From assembly GCF_009712475.1 (NCBI RefSeq), contig NZ_VCJO01000016.1, positions 1 through 64,000 of the forward strand: a stretch of 64,000 nt of DNA, read 5' to 3'. The translations under genes were made by a program, and so were the position numbers. Of this stretch, positions 1-7,381 are shown one piece after another. This stretch comes from Micromonospora sp. CP22. Lineage in GTDB: Bacteria; Actinomycetota; Actinomycetes; Mycobacteriales; Micromonosporaceae. The notes beneath the pieces were generated by a model that was given only the letters and a program-made list of their open reading frames with translations, had not been told where the DNA came from and made no database searches. The number at the start of each line of letters is the position of its first letter. The first letter of the stretch is position 1.

Positions 1-379
1 GGGTGTGCCCCCGGACCTTCCAGCCCCGGGAGAGAGCGTGGTTGACGATCCGGTCCGCGTTGCCGAACGTGAAGTTGTTCTGTTGTGGCTCGAGAGCGTC
101 GATCTTCATCTCGTTCTCAGCCGTGACCGAGTTGAACTCACGGTTGAGAATGCCGACGTAGGTCGAGTCGTTGAGCTTGTGTCCCGCGACCGCGGCACCG
201 AAGTAGCGACCCTTCTCCGCCGCCGAGGCACCGAGGGTGGTTGCCGCGCTGGCGCTGGAGGTCGCCACCACCACGCTGGTGGCGACGAGAGCGAGACCGA
301 CTGCGGCCGAGACCAGCGCGGTGCGCGGTCGCAGTCGGGTAGCCGGCCGCCCGCTCGCGCGGGCGTGGGCGTTGTTCAT
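1..379 (-). CDS. Secreted GH10 endo-beta-1,4-xylanase, N-terminal part (runs off the window)
   Basis: The first 126 residues are visible. A signal peptide (MNNAHARASGRPATRLRPR, then a hydrophobic stretch ending ...SSASA) is followed by the start of a GH10 barrel. GRYFGAAV, REFNSVTAENEMK, LEPQQNNFTFGNADRIVNHA and VRGHT are typical first blocks of GH10 xylanases. The ATG at 379 is preceded by AAAGG about 8 nt upstream. The catalytic glutamates lie beyond position 1, so activity and any C-terminal CBM cannot be judged. The enzyme would cut xylan backbone outside the cell. It lies downstream of the esterase and LacI genes on the same strand, with 262 nt between them, so it probably has its own promoter. 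Confidence 0.93.
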   Translation of the reverse strand, partial: MNNAHARASGRPATRLRPRTALVSAAVGLALVATSVVVATSSASAATTLGASAAEKGRYFGAAVAGHKLNDSTYVGILNREFNSVTAENEMKIDALEPQQNNFTFGNADRIVNHALSRGWKVRGHT

Positions 380-527
380 GGCATGAGCCTTTCGACGAAG
401 CCGTGCTGATGGAAGCCGGCCCCGACTACTGCCCACCACGATGGTCCTCCGTCATCGACGCGGTCGCCCGGATGCCGCGTCGCCGGTGTGCTCAGCCGAC
501 CATCGTGAGTAGATCGAGGCTGTGATA

Positions 528-557
528 TCGAAAACCTTATCGAAACAGACCCGAAAG
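528..557. promoter_or_regulatory. Tandem half-sites upstream of the GH10 gene
   Basis: Three direct copies of a [T/C]CGAAA half-site start at 528, 540 and 551, that is 12 and 11 nt apart (about one helical turn). The first two read on the minus strand as TTTCGATA, the sequence that also follows the full palindrome in front of the GH3 operon (2953-2968). They lie 150-180 nt upstream of the GH10 start codon. Their role as repressor binding sites is inferred from sequence only. The rest of 380-641 shows nothing else clear. Confidence 0.4.
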
Positions 558-641
558 CTCAACGCGCTCCACGTGCCCTCGCACCCCCTGCACGGACTGC
601 CATCGGTATCCGAGTGTCGAGGCGCGCGGGGAGGGACACCG

Positions 642-1688
642 TCACACCGGTGAGATCAGGGCCTCCGAAAGTTTCGGCCCGGCGGACCGGCCCAGCCCCT
701 CGTCGCCGAGCACGCCGGCCAGCCAGCGCAGTTGACGTCGTACGTGGGTGGCGTCGCCGTGCTCGTGGCCGTTGAACGGGTAGACGTGCATCACCCGCTC
801 GGCGGGGGGCCCACCGACTGCGGCACCGTAGTGGTTGTAGGCGGCGAACCCGGTGCTCGGCGGGCAGACCATGTCCCGCAGCCCCACTCCGAAGTGGACG
901 GGCGCGGTGGCCCGACGGGCGAAACTGACCCCGTCGACGTAGGACAGGGTGCGCCGCACGGCCGGCTCCGCGTCGCGGTTGACCGCGAGGTAGTTGACGA
1001 TCTCGCCGTACACCCCGACCTCGGTGATCTCCAGGGCCCGCTGCATGTGACACAGGAACGGCGCGGTGGCGAGCACCGCGGCGAGTTCGGTGTCGAGCCC
1101 GGCGACCGCCAGCGCCAACCCACCGCCCTGGCTGTTACCCGCGACGATCACCCGGTGCCGGTCGACTCCCGGCAGGGCGCGCACGGCGTCCACCGCGCGG
1201 ACCGCGTCGGTGATGAGGCGGCGGTAGTAGTAGCCCTCCGGGGTCATGATGCCGCGGGTCACCGGCGACGGCCCGCCGGCCGCCTCGCCGTGCGGGTCCG
1301 AGGTGTCCCCCGCGCCGTACTGACCCGACTGCCCCCTGGCGTCCATGAGCAGGTGGGCGTAACCGGCGACCGGCCAGATCAGCCGTTCGTGCGGCAACCC
1401 ACGGCCACGGCCGTAGCCGACGTACTCGACGACCACCGGCAGCGCCTCGTCCACCCCGGCAGGCCGGTTGTACCAGGCCCGGACCGGGTCACCGCCGAAG
1501 CCGGCGAAGGTGACGTCCCAGCTGTCCACCAGACGCAGGTCGGTCGGCTCGGGGCGGACGTCGAGCAGCACCGGCACCTGCGCCGCCCCGTCCAGGGTCG
1601 AGCGCCAGAACGCGTCGAAGTCGGCAGGCTCGGCGACGGCGGGCACGTACTGCCGTAGCTGGTCCAGGGGCAGGTCGAACAGGGGCAT
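642..1688 (-). CDS. CE7 family acetyl xylan esterase / cephalosporin-C deacetylase
   Basis: 348 residues, close to the usual 320-residue CE7 size. The family signature is complete: RGQ in DARGQSGQ, the nucleophile elbow GNSQGGG (Ser186), Asp272 in GLRDMVC and His308 in NGHEHG. CE7 esterases remove acetyl groups from xylo-oligosaccharides; no signal peptide is seen, so it acts in the cytoplasm on imported oligosaccharides. The ATG at 1688 is chosen because GAGGAG sits 5 nt upstream; a TTG four codons earlier would swallow that site. It starts 21 nt after the LacI gene and is probably in its operon. Oddly, the last codons encode a perfect CCGAAAGTTTCGG operator-like palindrome. Confidence 0.92.
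   Translation of the reverse strand: MPLFDLPLDQLRQYVPAVAEPADFDAFWRSTLDGAAQVPVLLDVRPEPTDLRLVDSWDVTFAGFGGDPVRAWYNRPAGVDEALPVVVEYVGYGRGRGLPHERLIWPVAGYAHLLMDARGQSGQYGAGDTSDPHGEAAGGPSPVTRGIMTPEGYYYRRLITDAVRAVDAVRALPGVDRHRVIVAGNSQGGGLALAVAGLDTELAAVLATAPFLCHMQRALEITEVGVYGEIVNYLAVNRDAEPAVRRTLSYVDGVSFARRATAPVHFGVGLRDMVCPPSTGFAAYNHYGAAVGGPPAERVMHVYPFNGHEHGDATHVRRQLRWLAGVLGDEGLGRSAGPKLSEALISPV
665..677. promoter_or_regulatory. Perfect CCGAAAGTTTCGG palindrome inside the CE7 gene's 3' end
   Basis: A 13-bp perfect palindrome, the same CCGAAANTTTCGG pattern as the sites beside the LacI gene and the GH3 operon. It encodes PKLSE near the C-terminus of the esterase and lies about 285 nt upstream of the GH10 start. 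Xylanase promoters of streptomycetes carry boxes of the CGAAACTTTCG type, so binding by the neighbouring LacI protein is plausible. Confidence 0.55.
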
Positions 1689-1709
1689 GGCTCCTCGCAA
1701 CGGGGTCGG

Positions 1710-2741
1710 TCAGGGGTGTGGGGGTGGTGCGGTGCTCTCCCGGATCACCAACTCGGCGACCAGGTCGATCCGGCTGGTGGGCAGGGCGTTGCTGCGGGCG
1801 AGGTCGAGCAGCATCTGGGTCGCGGTGCCGGCCATGTCCCGCAACGGCTGGTTGACCGTGGTCAACGCCGGGCCGATCCACCCGGAGAGGGGGAGGTTGT
1901 CGTAGCCCACCACCGACACGTCGCCCGGGACGTCGAGGCCGAGCTGCCGGGCGGCCCGCAGCACGCCCAACGCCTGGAGATCGGAACCGGCGAAGATCGC
2001 CGTCGGCCGATCGGGTCGGCTCAGCAACTCGATGCCGTGCGTGTAGCCGGCGTCGAGGTGAAAGTTGCCGTGCCGGATCAGCGTGCTGTCGACGGTGAGC
2101 CCGAGTTCCTCGTGGGCACAGCGGAAGCCGGCCGTGCGGGCCCGGGCGCAGAGCACGTCCCGTGGGCCGGAGATGACCGCGATCCGGCGATGCCCGAGAT
2201 CCAGCAGGTGCCGGGTGGCGATCAGCCCACCGTTCCAGTTGTTGGAACCGACGGTCGGCACCGAGGCCACGCTGGCGCTGTCGGTGTCGATCACGACGAC
2301 CGGAATCGACTGGCGCTGCAACTGCTGCCGTTGCGTGTCGGTGAGGTTGCACATGACCAGCAGCACCCCGAGGGGACGCCGGGCGATCGTCGCGTCGACC
2401 CAGGACTGCGGCGGCCGACGGGCGGCGTTGAGCTGTGAGAGCACCACGTTCACGCCGGTCAGGGTGGCGACCGCCTCGACTCCCCTGATGATCTCCAAGG
2501 CCCAGTCGGAGCCGAACTCGTGGAACACCAGGTCGATCTGGCCTTCGCCGGGAGCCCGTCGGGCCCGCCGACGATAGCGGTGTCTTTGCAGGCTGGCCTC
2601 GACCCGGGCCCGGGTGACGGCGGCGACGTCCGACCGTCCGTTCAGGACCTTCGAGACCGTCGCCGAGGAGACGCCGACCTCCCGGGCGATGGTCGCGATG
2701 GTCGCCGAGCCAAGCGCCGCCGATGAACGCTTCTCTGCCAT
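1710..2741 (-). CDS. LacI family transcriptional repressor, probable xylan/xylo-oligosaccharide regulator
   Basis: 343 residues, the normal LacI length. The N-terminal HTH (TIATIAREVGVSSATVSKVLNG, about residues 14-35) is followed by a hinge and a periplasmic-binding-protein-like effector domain (from about residue 65 to the end). The ATG at 2741 has GAGGG 8 nt upstream. Gene position between GH10, CE7 and GH3 and the matched palindromes at 2761 and 2953 argue that it represses both divergent units and itself, and is released by an intracellular xylo-oligosaccharide. BxlR of streptomycetes is the nearest described analogue by role and by its CGAA-N-TTCG type of site. The inducer is not shown by the sequence. 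Confidence 0.9.
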   Translation of the reverse strand: MAEKRSSAALGSATIATIAREVGVSSATVSKVLNGRSDVAAVTRARVEASLQRHRYRRRARRAPGEGQIDLVFHEFGSDWALEIIRGVEAVATLTGVNVVLSQLNAARRPPQSWVDATIARRPLGVLLVMCNLTDTQRQQLQRQSIPVVVIDTDSASVASVPTVGSNNWNGGLIATRHLLDLGHRRIAVISGPRDVLCARARTAGFRCAHEELGLTVDSTLIRHGNFHLDAGYTHGIELLSRPDRPTAIFAGSDLQALGVLRAARQLGLDVPGDVSVVGYDNLPLSGWIGPALTTVNQPLRDMAGTATQMLLDLARSNALPTSRIDLVAELVIRESTAPPPHP

Positions 2742-2760
2742 CCGACCCTCTGCAACGATT

Positions 2761-2773
2761 CCGAAAATTTCGG
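2761..2773. promoter_or_regulatory. LacI-type operator CCGAAAATTTCGG in front of the repressor gene
   Basis: Perfect 13-bp palindrome starting 20 nt upstream of the repressor's ATG, at or next to the predicted transcription start on the minus strand. A repressor bound here would block its own gene and the esterase. Confidence 0.75.
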
Positions 2774-2779
2774 AGACTC

Positions 2780-2808
2780 TAGCATGCCTTGCACCAATAC
2801 GATGTCAA
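2780..2808 (-). promoter_or_regulatory. Probable promoter of the lacI-CE7 operon
   Basis: On the minus strand TTGACA (2808-2803) is followed after 17 nt by ATGCTA (2785-2780). The -35 is perfect and the -10 is weak. The start of transcription would fall at about 2773, inside the palindrome. Confidence 0.5.
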
Positions 2809-2897
2809 CCTGGTCGATGCTGGCCACTGCTGGCGATGAATGTAGGCAATCGCTTACCCGCACGGCAACCACCTCCTGAACAGTCTATCCACGCCTC

Positions 2898-2926
2898 TTG
2901 ACAGGCCCTGTCGACGCCCATAGGTT
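2898..2926 (+). promoter_or_regulatory. Sigma-70-type promoter of the GH3-ABC-GH39 operon
   Basis: TTGACA (2898-2903), 17-nt spacer, TAGGTT (2921-2926). The predicted start near 2933 lies about 20 nt before the second CCGAAAATTTCGA operator, a roadblock position. Confidence 0.65.
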
Positions 2927-2952
2927 CGCCGACACAGGTGCCGAACTGGTTT

Positions 2953-2965
2953 CCGAAAATTTCGA
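2953..2965. promoter_or_regulatory. LacI-type operator CCGAAAATTTCGA in front of the GH3 operon
   Basis: Matches the 2761 palindrome at 12 of 13 positions. It sits downstream of the predicted start site and 72 nt before the GH3 start codon. Confidence 0.7.
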
Positions 2966-3037
2966 TAATCGCCGTCTCGCACGGCGGTCGGCGTGGCCTG
3001 GCGGGACAACCTCCCGGACCCGGCCGGAGGGGTTCGC

Positions 3038-5425
3038 ATGACAAGTCAGCTGCCCGTCGACGACCGATTGGCGTACTCCCCCGCCGATCGGTGGCGCGAC
3101 CCGAAGCTGCGGCCGGACGAACGGGCCGACGCGCTCATCCCGCTGATGTCGCTGGAGGAGAAGCTCGCCCAACTGGTCGGCCTGTGGGTCGGTGCGGACG
3201 CCTCCGGTGAGGGTGTCGCTCCTCATCAGACCGACATGGTCGAGCACACCCCGCCCTGGTCGGAAGCCATCCGGCACGGCCTGGGGCAGTTGACCCGACC
3301 GTTCGGGACCGCGCCGGTCGACCCGGTCCTCGGGGCACGGTCCCTGGCGGCCTCGCAGGCGCAGATCGTCGCGGCGAGTCGCTTCGGCATCCCGGCCCAG
3401 GTGCACGAGGAGTGCCTGACCGGTTTCGCCGCCTGGCGGGCGACCGTCTACCCGGCACCACTGAGCTGGGGCGCGGCCTTCGACCCGGAGCTGGTGGAGG
3501 AGATGGCCGGCCTGATCGGCCGCTCGATGCGGGCCGCCGGTGTCCACCAGGGACTCGCTCCGGTCCTGGACGTCACCCGCGACTACCGCTGGGGGCGCAC
3601 CGAGGAGACCATCGCCGAGGATCCCTACCTGGTCGGCACCATCGGCGCGGCGTACGTGCGCGGGTTGGAACGGGCCGGGGTGGTGGCGACGCTGAAGCAC
3701 TTCGCCGGCTACTCGGCCTCACGGGGTGGTCGGAACCTGGCGCCCACGGCCATGGGGCATCGGGAGTTGGCGGACGTGATCCTCCCACCCTTCGAGATGG
3801 CCCTGCGGCTCGGTGGGGCGCGATCGGTCATGAACTCGTACGCCGAGATCGACGGCGTGCCGGCGGCGGCCGACGTGGATCTGCTCACCCGGACGCTGCG
3901 CGAGCAGTGGGGTTTCGACGGGGTGCTGGTCGCGGACTACTTCGCGGTCCGCTTCCTGGAGACCCTGCACGGTGTCGCCGCGGACGCCGCGGACGCGGCG
4001 CGGCTGGCGCTGCGGGCCGGCATCGACGTGGAACTGCCCACCGTGGACGCCTACGGCGCGCCGCTGGCTGCGGCGGTGCGCTCCGGCGCGGTCAGCGAGA
4101 GCCTGGTCGACCGCGCCCTCCGGCGGGTACTGATCCAGAAGATCGAGCTGGGCCTGCTCGACGAGGACTGGAGCGAGTTGCCGGCCGACGTCGAGGCGCT
4201 TCGCCTCGACGACGAGGCCGGCCAGTCCGTCGCCCTCCGGCTGGCCCGCCAGGCCGTGGTGCTGCTCCGCAACCGCGACGGACTGCTGCCCCTCTCCACC
4301 GGTCAGCGTGTCGCGTTGGTCGGGCCGGTCGCCGACGACGCGATGTCACTGCTGGGCTGCTACTCGTTCCCGCTGCACGTGGGCGTGCACCATCCGGAGC
4401 ACGGCGTCGGCGTCGAGATCCCGTCCCTACGCGAGGCGCTCCAGCAGCGCCATCCGCAGCTCACCCACGTACCGGGCACCGACATCACCGGAGCGGACAC
4501 CTCCGGCATCGCGGCGGCGGTCCAGGCGGCCAAGGACGCCGACGTCTGCGTACTGGCCGTCGGCGACCGGGCCGGCATGTTCGGTCGGGGCACCTCCGGC
4601 GAGGGTTGCGACGCGATCGACCTCCAACTGCCCGGGGTGCAGGCGGAACTGGTACGCGCCGTGCTGGCCACCGGAACCCCGGTGGTGCTGGTGGTGCTCT
4701 CCGGCCGCCCGTACGCGTTGGGGGATCTGGTGGACGGCGCGAGCGCCATCGTGCAGGCGTTCTTCCCCGGCCAGCTCGGCGCGACGGCGCTCGCCGAGAT
4801 CCTCGCCGGTGAGGTGGATCCGTCCGGCAGGTTGCCGGTCAGCATCCCCCGGCACACCGGTGGGCTTCCGGGCACCTACCTCACCCCCACCCTGGGCCGA
4901 CGTACGAAGGTGTCGTCGGTGGACCCCACACCCGCGTTCCCGTTCGGTCACGGTCTGAGTTACACCACCTTCGACTGGAGCGACGCCACGGTCACCGGCG
5001 CGCCCGGTGGCGTCTCCGGTGAGCCGGTGGCCTGGCCGGTCGACGGGGAGGTGACGGTCGGCGTCACGGTCCGCAACACCGGCACCCGGGCCGGCACCGA
5101 GGTCGTCCAGCTCTACCTGCACGATCCGGTGGCACAGACCACCCGGCCGGTGGTCCGCCTGATCGGGTACGCCCGGGTGCCGCTGGCGCCGGGCGCGGCA
5201 GCTCGGGTCAGCTTCACGGTCCCCGCCGACGTCACCTCGTTCACCGGGGTGCACGGCCGCCGGGTGGTGGAGCCCGGCGAGGTGCAGCTGCGAATCAGCC
5301 GCTCCAGCGGTGACGTGGCGGCTGGTCTGACGCTGCGGCTGGAGGGCGACGAACGCGAGGTCGGTCACCACCGCGAGCTGCTCTCCCACCCACACGTCGA
5401 GCCCGTCACGGAGTCCCGGTCATGA
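3038..5425 (+). CDS. GH3 family beta-xylosidase / beta-glucosidase
   Basis: 795 residues with the three-part GH3 layout: an N-terminal barrel (about 20-340), an alpha/beta sandwich (about 400-610) and a C-terminal fibronectin-III-like domain (about 690-770). The nucleophile is Asp300 in VLVADYFAV; substrate-binding KHF (ATLKHFAGY) and the RWGRTEET block are present. No signal peptide, so it works on imported oligosaccharides. The ATG at 3038 has GGAGGGG 5 nt upstream; the in-frame GTG at 2993 has no such site. Size and context (BxlA-like) favour xylobiose over cellobiose as substrate, but GH3 specificity cannot be read from sequence alone. It overlaps the next gene by ATGA. Confidence 0.93.
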   Translation: MTSQLPVDDRLAYSPADRWRDPKLRPDERADALIPLMSLEEKLAQLVGLWVGADASGEGVAPHQTDMVEHTPPWSEAIRHGLGQLTRPFGTAPVDPVLGARSLAASQAQIVAASRFGIPAQVHEECLTGFAAWRATVYPAPLSWGAAFDPELVEEMAGLIGRSMRAAGVHQGLAPVLDVTRDYRWGRTEETIAEDPYLVGTIGAAYVRGLERAGVVATLKHFAGYSASRGGRNLAPTAMGHRELADVILPPFEMALRLGGARSVMNSYAEIDGVPAAADVDLLTRTLREQWGFDGVLVADYFAVRFLETLHGVAADAADAARLALRAGIDVELPTVDAYGAPLAAAVRSGAVSESLVDRALRRVLIQKIELGLLDEDWSELPADVEALRLDDEAGQSVALRLARQAVVLLRNRDGLLPLSTGQRVALVGPVADDAMSLLGCYSFPLHVGVHHPEHGVGVEIPSLREALQQRHPQLTHVPGTDITGADTSGIAAAVQAAKDADVCVLAVGDRAGMFGRGTSGEGCDAIDLQLPGVQAELVRAVLATGTPVVLVVLSGRPYALGDLVDGASAIVQAFFPGQLGATALAEILAGEVDPSGRLPVSIPRHTGGLPGTYLTPTLGRRTKVSSVDPTPAFPFGHGLSYTTFDWSDATVTGAPGGVSGEPVAWPVDGEVTVGVTVRNTGTRAGTEVVQLYLHDPVAQTTRPVVRLIGYARVPLAPGAAARVSFTVPADVTSFTGVHGRRVVEPGEVQLRISRSSGDVAAGLTLRLEGDEREVGHHRELLSHPHVEPVTESRS

Positions 5426-6402
5426 GCACCACGACCACCCTGCCCCCGTCGGCCCCCGCCCCCGAGACGCCGACACCGAACCGTCCACCGCGGGCGCCCC
5501 GGCAGACCTGGCGCCGCGCGCTACGGCGGGACTGGCAGCTCTACTCGCTGGCCATCCTGCCGCTGCTGTTCTTCCTGATCTTCCGGTACCTGCCGATGTT
5601 GGGCAACGTGATCGCCTTCCGGCGGTTCCAGCCCGGCGGGAACATCTTCGGCGAGTACTGGGTCGGGCTGCGCTACTTCAAGATGTTCCTCAACGACCCG
5701 ACGTTCTGGAACGTCTTCACCAACACCCTGGTGCTGGGCGCGCTGACCCTGCTGTTCTGCTTCCCGCTGCCCATCGTGCTGGCGTTGCTGCTCAACGAGG
5801 TGCGGGCCCGCAAGCTGAAGCGCTTCGTGCAGTCGGTGTCCTACCTGCCGCACTTCCTGTCCATCGTGATCGTCGCGGCGATCGTGATGCAGTTGCTCTC
5901 CATGGACGGCACGGTCAACCAGCTGGTCCGCGCCGCCGGCGGTGAGGCGATCCCGTTCCTGCAGCGGCCGGAGTGGTTCCGCACCATCTACGTCTCCTCG
6001 GAGATCTGGCAGACGGTCGGCTGGGGCACCATCCTCTACCTGGCCGCGCTCACCACCATCGACGAAGACCTGTACGAGGCGGCCCGGATCGACGGCGCGA
6101 ACCGGTGGCGACAGACCTGGCACGTCACGCTGCCGGGCATCCGACCGACGATGGTGACGTTGCTGATCCTCAACATCGGCACCTTCATGGCGGTCGGGTT
6201 CGAGAAGATCCTGCTGCTGTACAACCCGCTGACCTATCCGACCGCAGACGTGTTGTCCACCTACCTGTTCCGGATGGGCTTCGCGTCCAGCAACTTCAGC
6301 TACGCCGCGGCGATCGGGCTGTTCGAGGCGGTCATCGGGCTGATCCTGGTGCTGTCGGCGAACCAGATCGCCCGTCGTACGGTGGGGACGAGCCTGTGGT
6401 GA
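5422..6402 (+). CDS. ABC sugar transporter permease, LplB type
   Basis: 326 residues with about six membrane segments. The first is LYSLAILPLLFFLIFRYLPML near residue 35. The EAA loop that docks the ATPase is EAARIDGANRWRQTWHVTLPG (EAARIDGA). It overlaps the GH3 stop (ATGA) and the next permease start (GTGA), so the genes are translationally coupled. LplB/YtcP/LplA importers occur beside GH67 and GH10 genes in the Paenibacillus aldouronate cluster, so aldouronates or xylo-oligosaccharides are the likely cargo. No ATPase gene is near; a shared MsiK-type ATPase encoded elsewhere is expected. Confidence 0.9.
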   Translation: MSTTTTLPPSAPAPETPTPNRPPRAPRQTWRRALRRDWQLYSLAILPLLFFLIFRYLPMLGNVIAFRRFQPGGNIFGEYWVGLRYFKMFLNDPTFWNVFTNTLVLGALTLLFCFPLPIVLALLLNEVRARKLKRFVQSVSYLPHFLSIVIVAAIVMQLLSMDGTVNQLVRAAGGEAIPFLQRPEWFRTIYVSSEIWQTVGWGTILYLAALTTIDEDLYEAARIDGANRWRQTWHVTLPGIRPTMVTLLILNIGTFMAVGFEKILLLYNPLTYPTADVLSTYLFRMGFASSNFSYAAAIGLFEAVIGLILVLSANQIARRTVGTSLW

Positions 6403-7334
6403 CCATCGACGCCGCCGAGCGGCAAACCGAGACCACGCCCCGTCCGCCCCGCCGACGCGGTGTCCGGGAGACCCGCGGCTACCGGGCGTTCCAGGTCGTC
6501 AACGGGATCATCCTGACCCTCGTGGTGGTGGTGACGCTCTACCCGTTCATCAACATCGTCGCCCGGTCCATGAGCCACGAGTCGTACATCATCACCGGCC
6601 AGGTGAACCTCGTGCCGCGCGGCTTCACGCTGGACACCTACCAGCTGCTGATGTCCGACTCGATGTTCTGGACGAACTACCGCAACACGGTGTTCTACAC
6701 GGTCACCGCCACCGTCATCTCGATCGTGATGACCACCTGCTACGCGTACGTGCTGTCCAAGAAGCAGCTCAAGGGACGCGGCGCCCTGGTCGGCATCGCG
6801 CTGTTCACCATGTTCTTCACCGGTGGCCTGATCCCCAACTACGTCCTGGTCACCAGCCTGGGCCTGAAGAACAGCGTCTGGGCCATCGCGCTGCCCAACG
6901 CCATCAACGTGTTCAACCTGCTGGTGATGAAGGCGTTCTTCGAGAGCCTGCCGACGGAGTTGGAGGAGGCCGCCGCGGTCGACGGCCTCAACACGTACGG
7001 GATCCTGCTACGGATCGTGCTTCCACTGTCCAAGGCCATCGTCGCCACGATGGTCCTCTTCTACGCGGTCTCCTTCTGGAACTCCTGGTTCGCGGCGTTC
7101 CTCTACATGGACCGGCAGGAACTCTGGCCGGTCACCGTGTACCTGCGCAACCTGATCGCCGGCGCCACCGGCGCGGAGAACGTCGGAGCGATCAGCGAAG
7201 CCAACGAGGTGCAGGCCGAGGCGACGCTCAAGGCCGTCACCATCGTGCTCACCACCCTGCCGATCCTCCTGGTCTATCCCTTCGTCCAGCGGTACTTCGT
7301 CCGGGGCATCATGCTCGGCGCGGTCAAGGGCTGA
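6399..7334 (+). CDS. ABC sugar transporter permease, YtcP/LplC type
   Basis: 311 residues from the GTG at 6399, which overlaps the LplB stop (GTGA); GGTGGGG lies just upstream. Six membrane segments are predicted, beginning IILTLVVVVTLYPFINIVA, with the EAA motif LEEAAAVDGLNTYGILLRIV. The arrangement GGLIPNYVLV and the C-terminal YFVRGIMLGAVKG are typical of YtcP-type permeases. It pairs with the LplB permease and the binding protein that starts 47 nt later. Confidence 0.9.
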   Translation: MTIDAAERQTETTPRPPRRRGVRETRGYRAFQVVNGIILTLVVVVTLYPFINIVARSMSHESYIITGQVNLVPRGFTLDTYQLLMSDSMFWTNYRNTVFYTVTATVISIVMTTCYAYVLSKKQLKGRGALVGIALFTMFFTGGLIPNYVLVTSLGLKNSVWAIALPNAINVFNLLVMKAFFESLPTELEEAAAVDGLNTYGILLRIVLPLSKAIVATMVLFYAVSFWNSWFAAFLYMDRQELWPVTVYLRNLIAGATGAENVGAISEANEVQAEATLKAVTIVLTTLPILLVYPFVQRYFVRGIMLGAVKG

Positions 7335-7381
7335 TCAGAAGAGAACCACCCCTCCCACCACCGAGTTGAAAGGAAATCGCC

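Noticed and set aside
2993..3037. GTG start for the GH3 gene 15 codons upstream
   Set aside because: No ribosome binding site, whereas GGAGGGG is 5 nt before the ATG at 3038.
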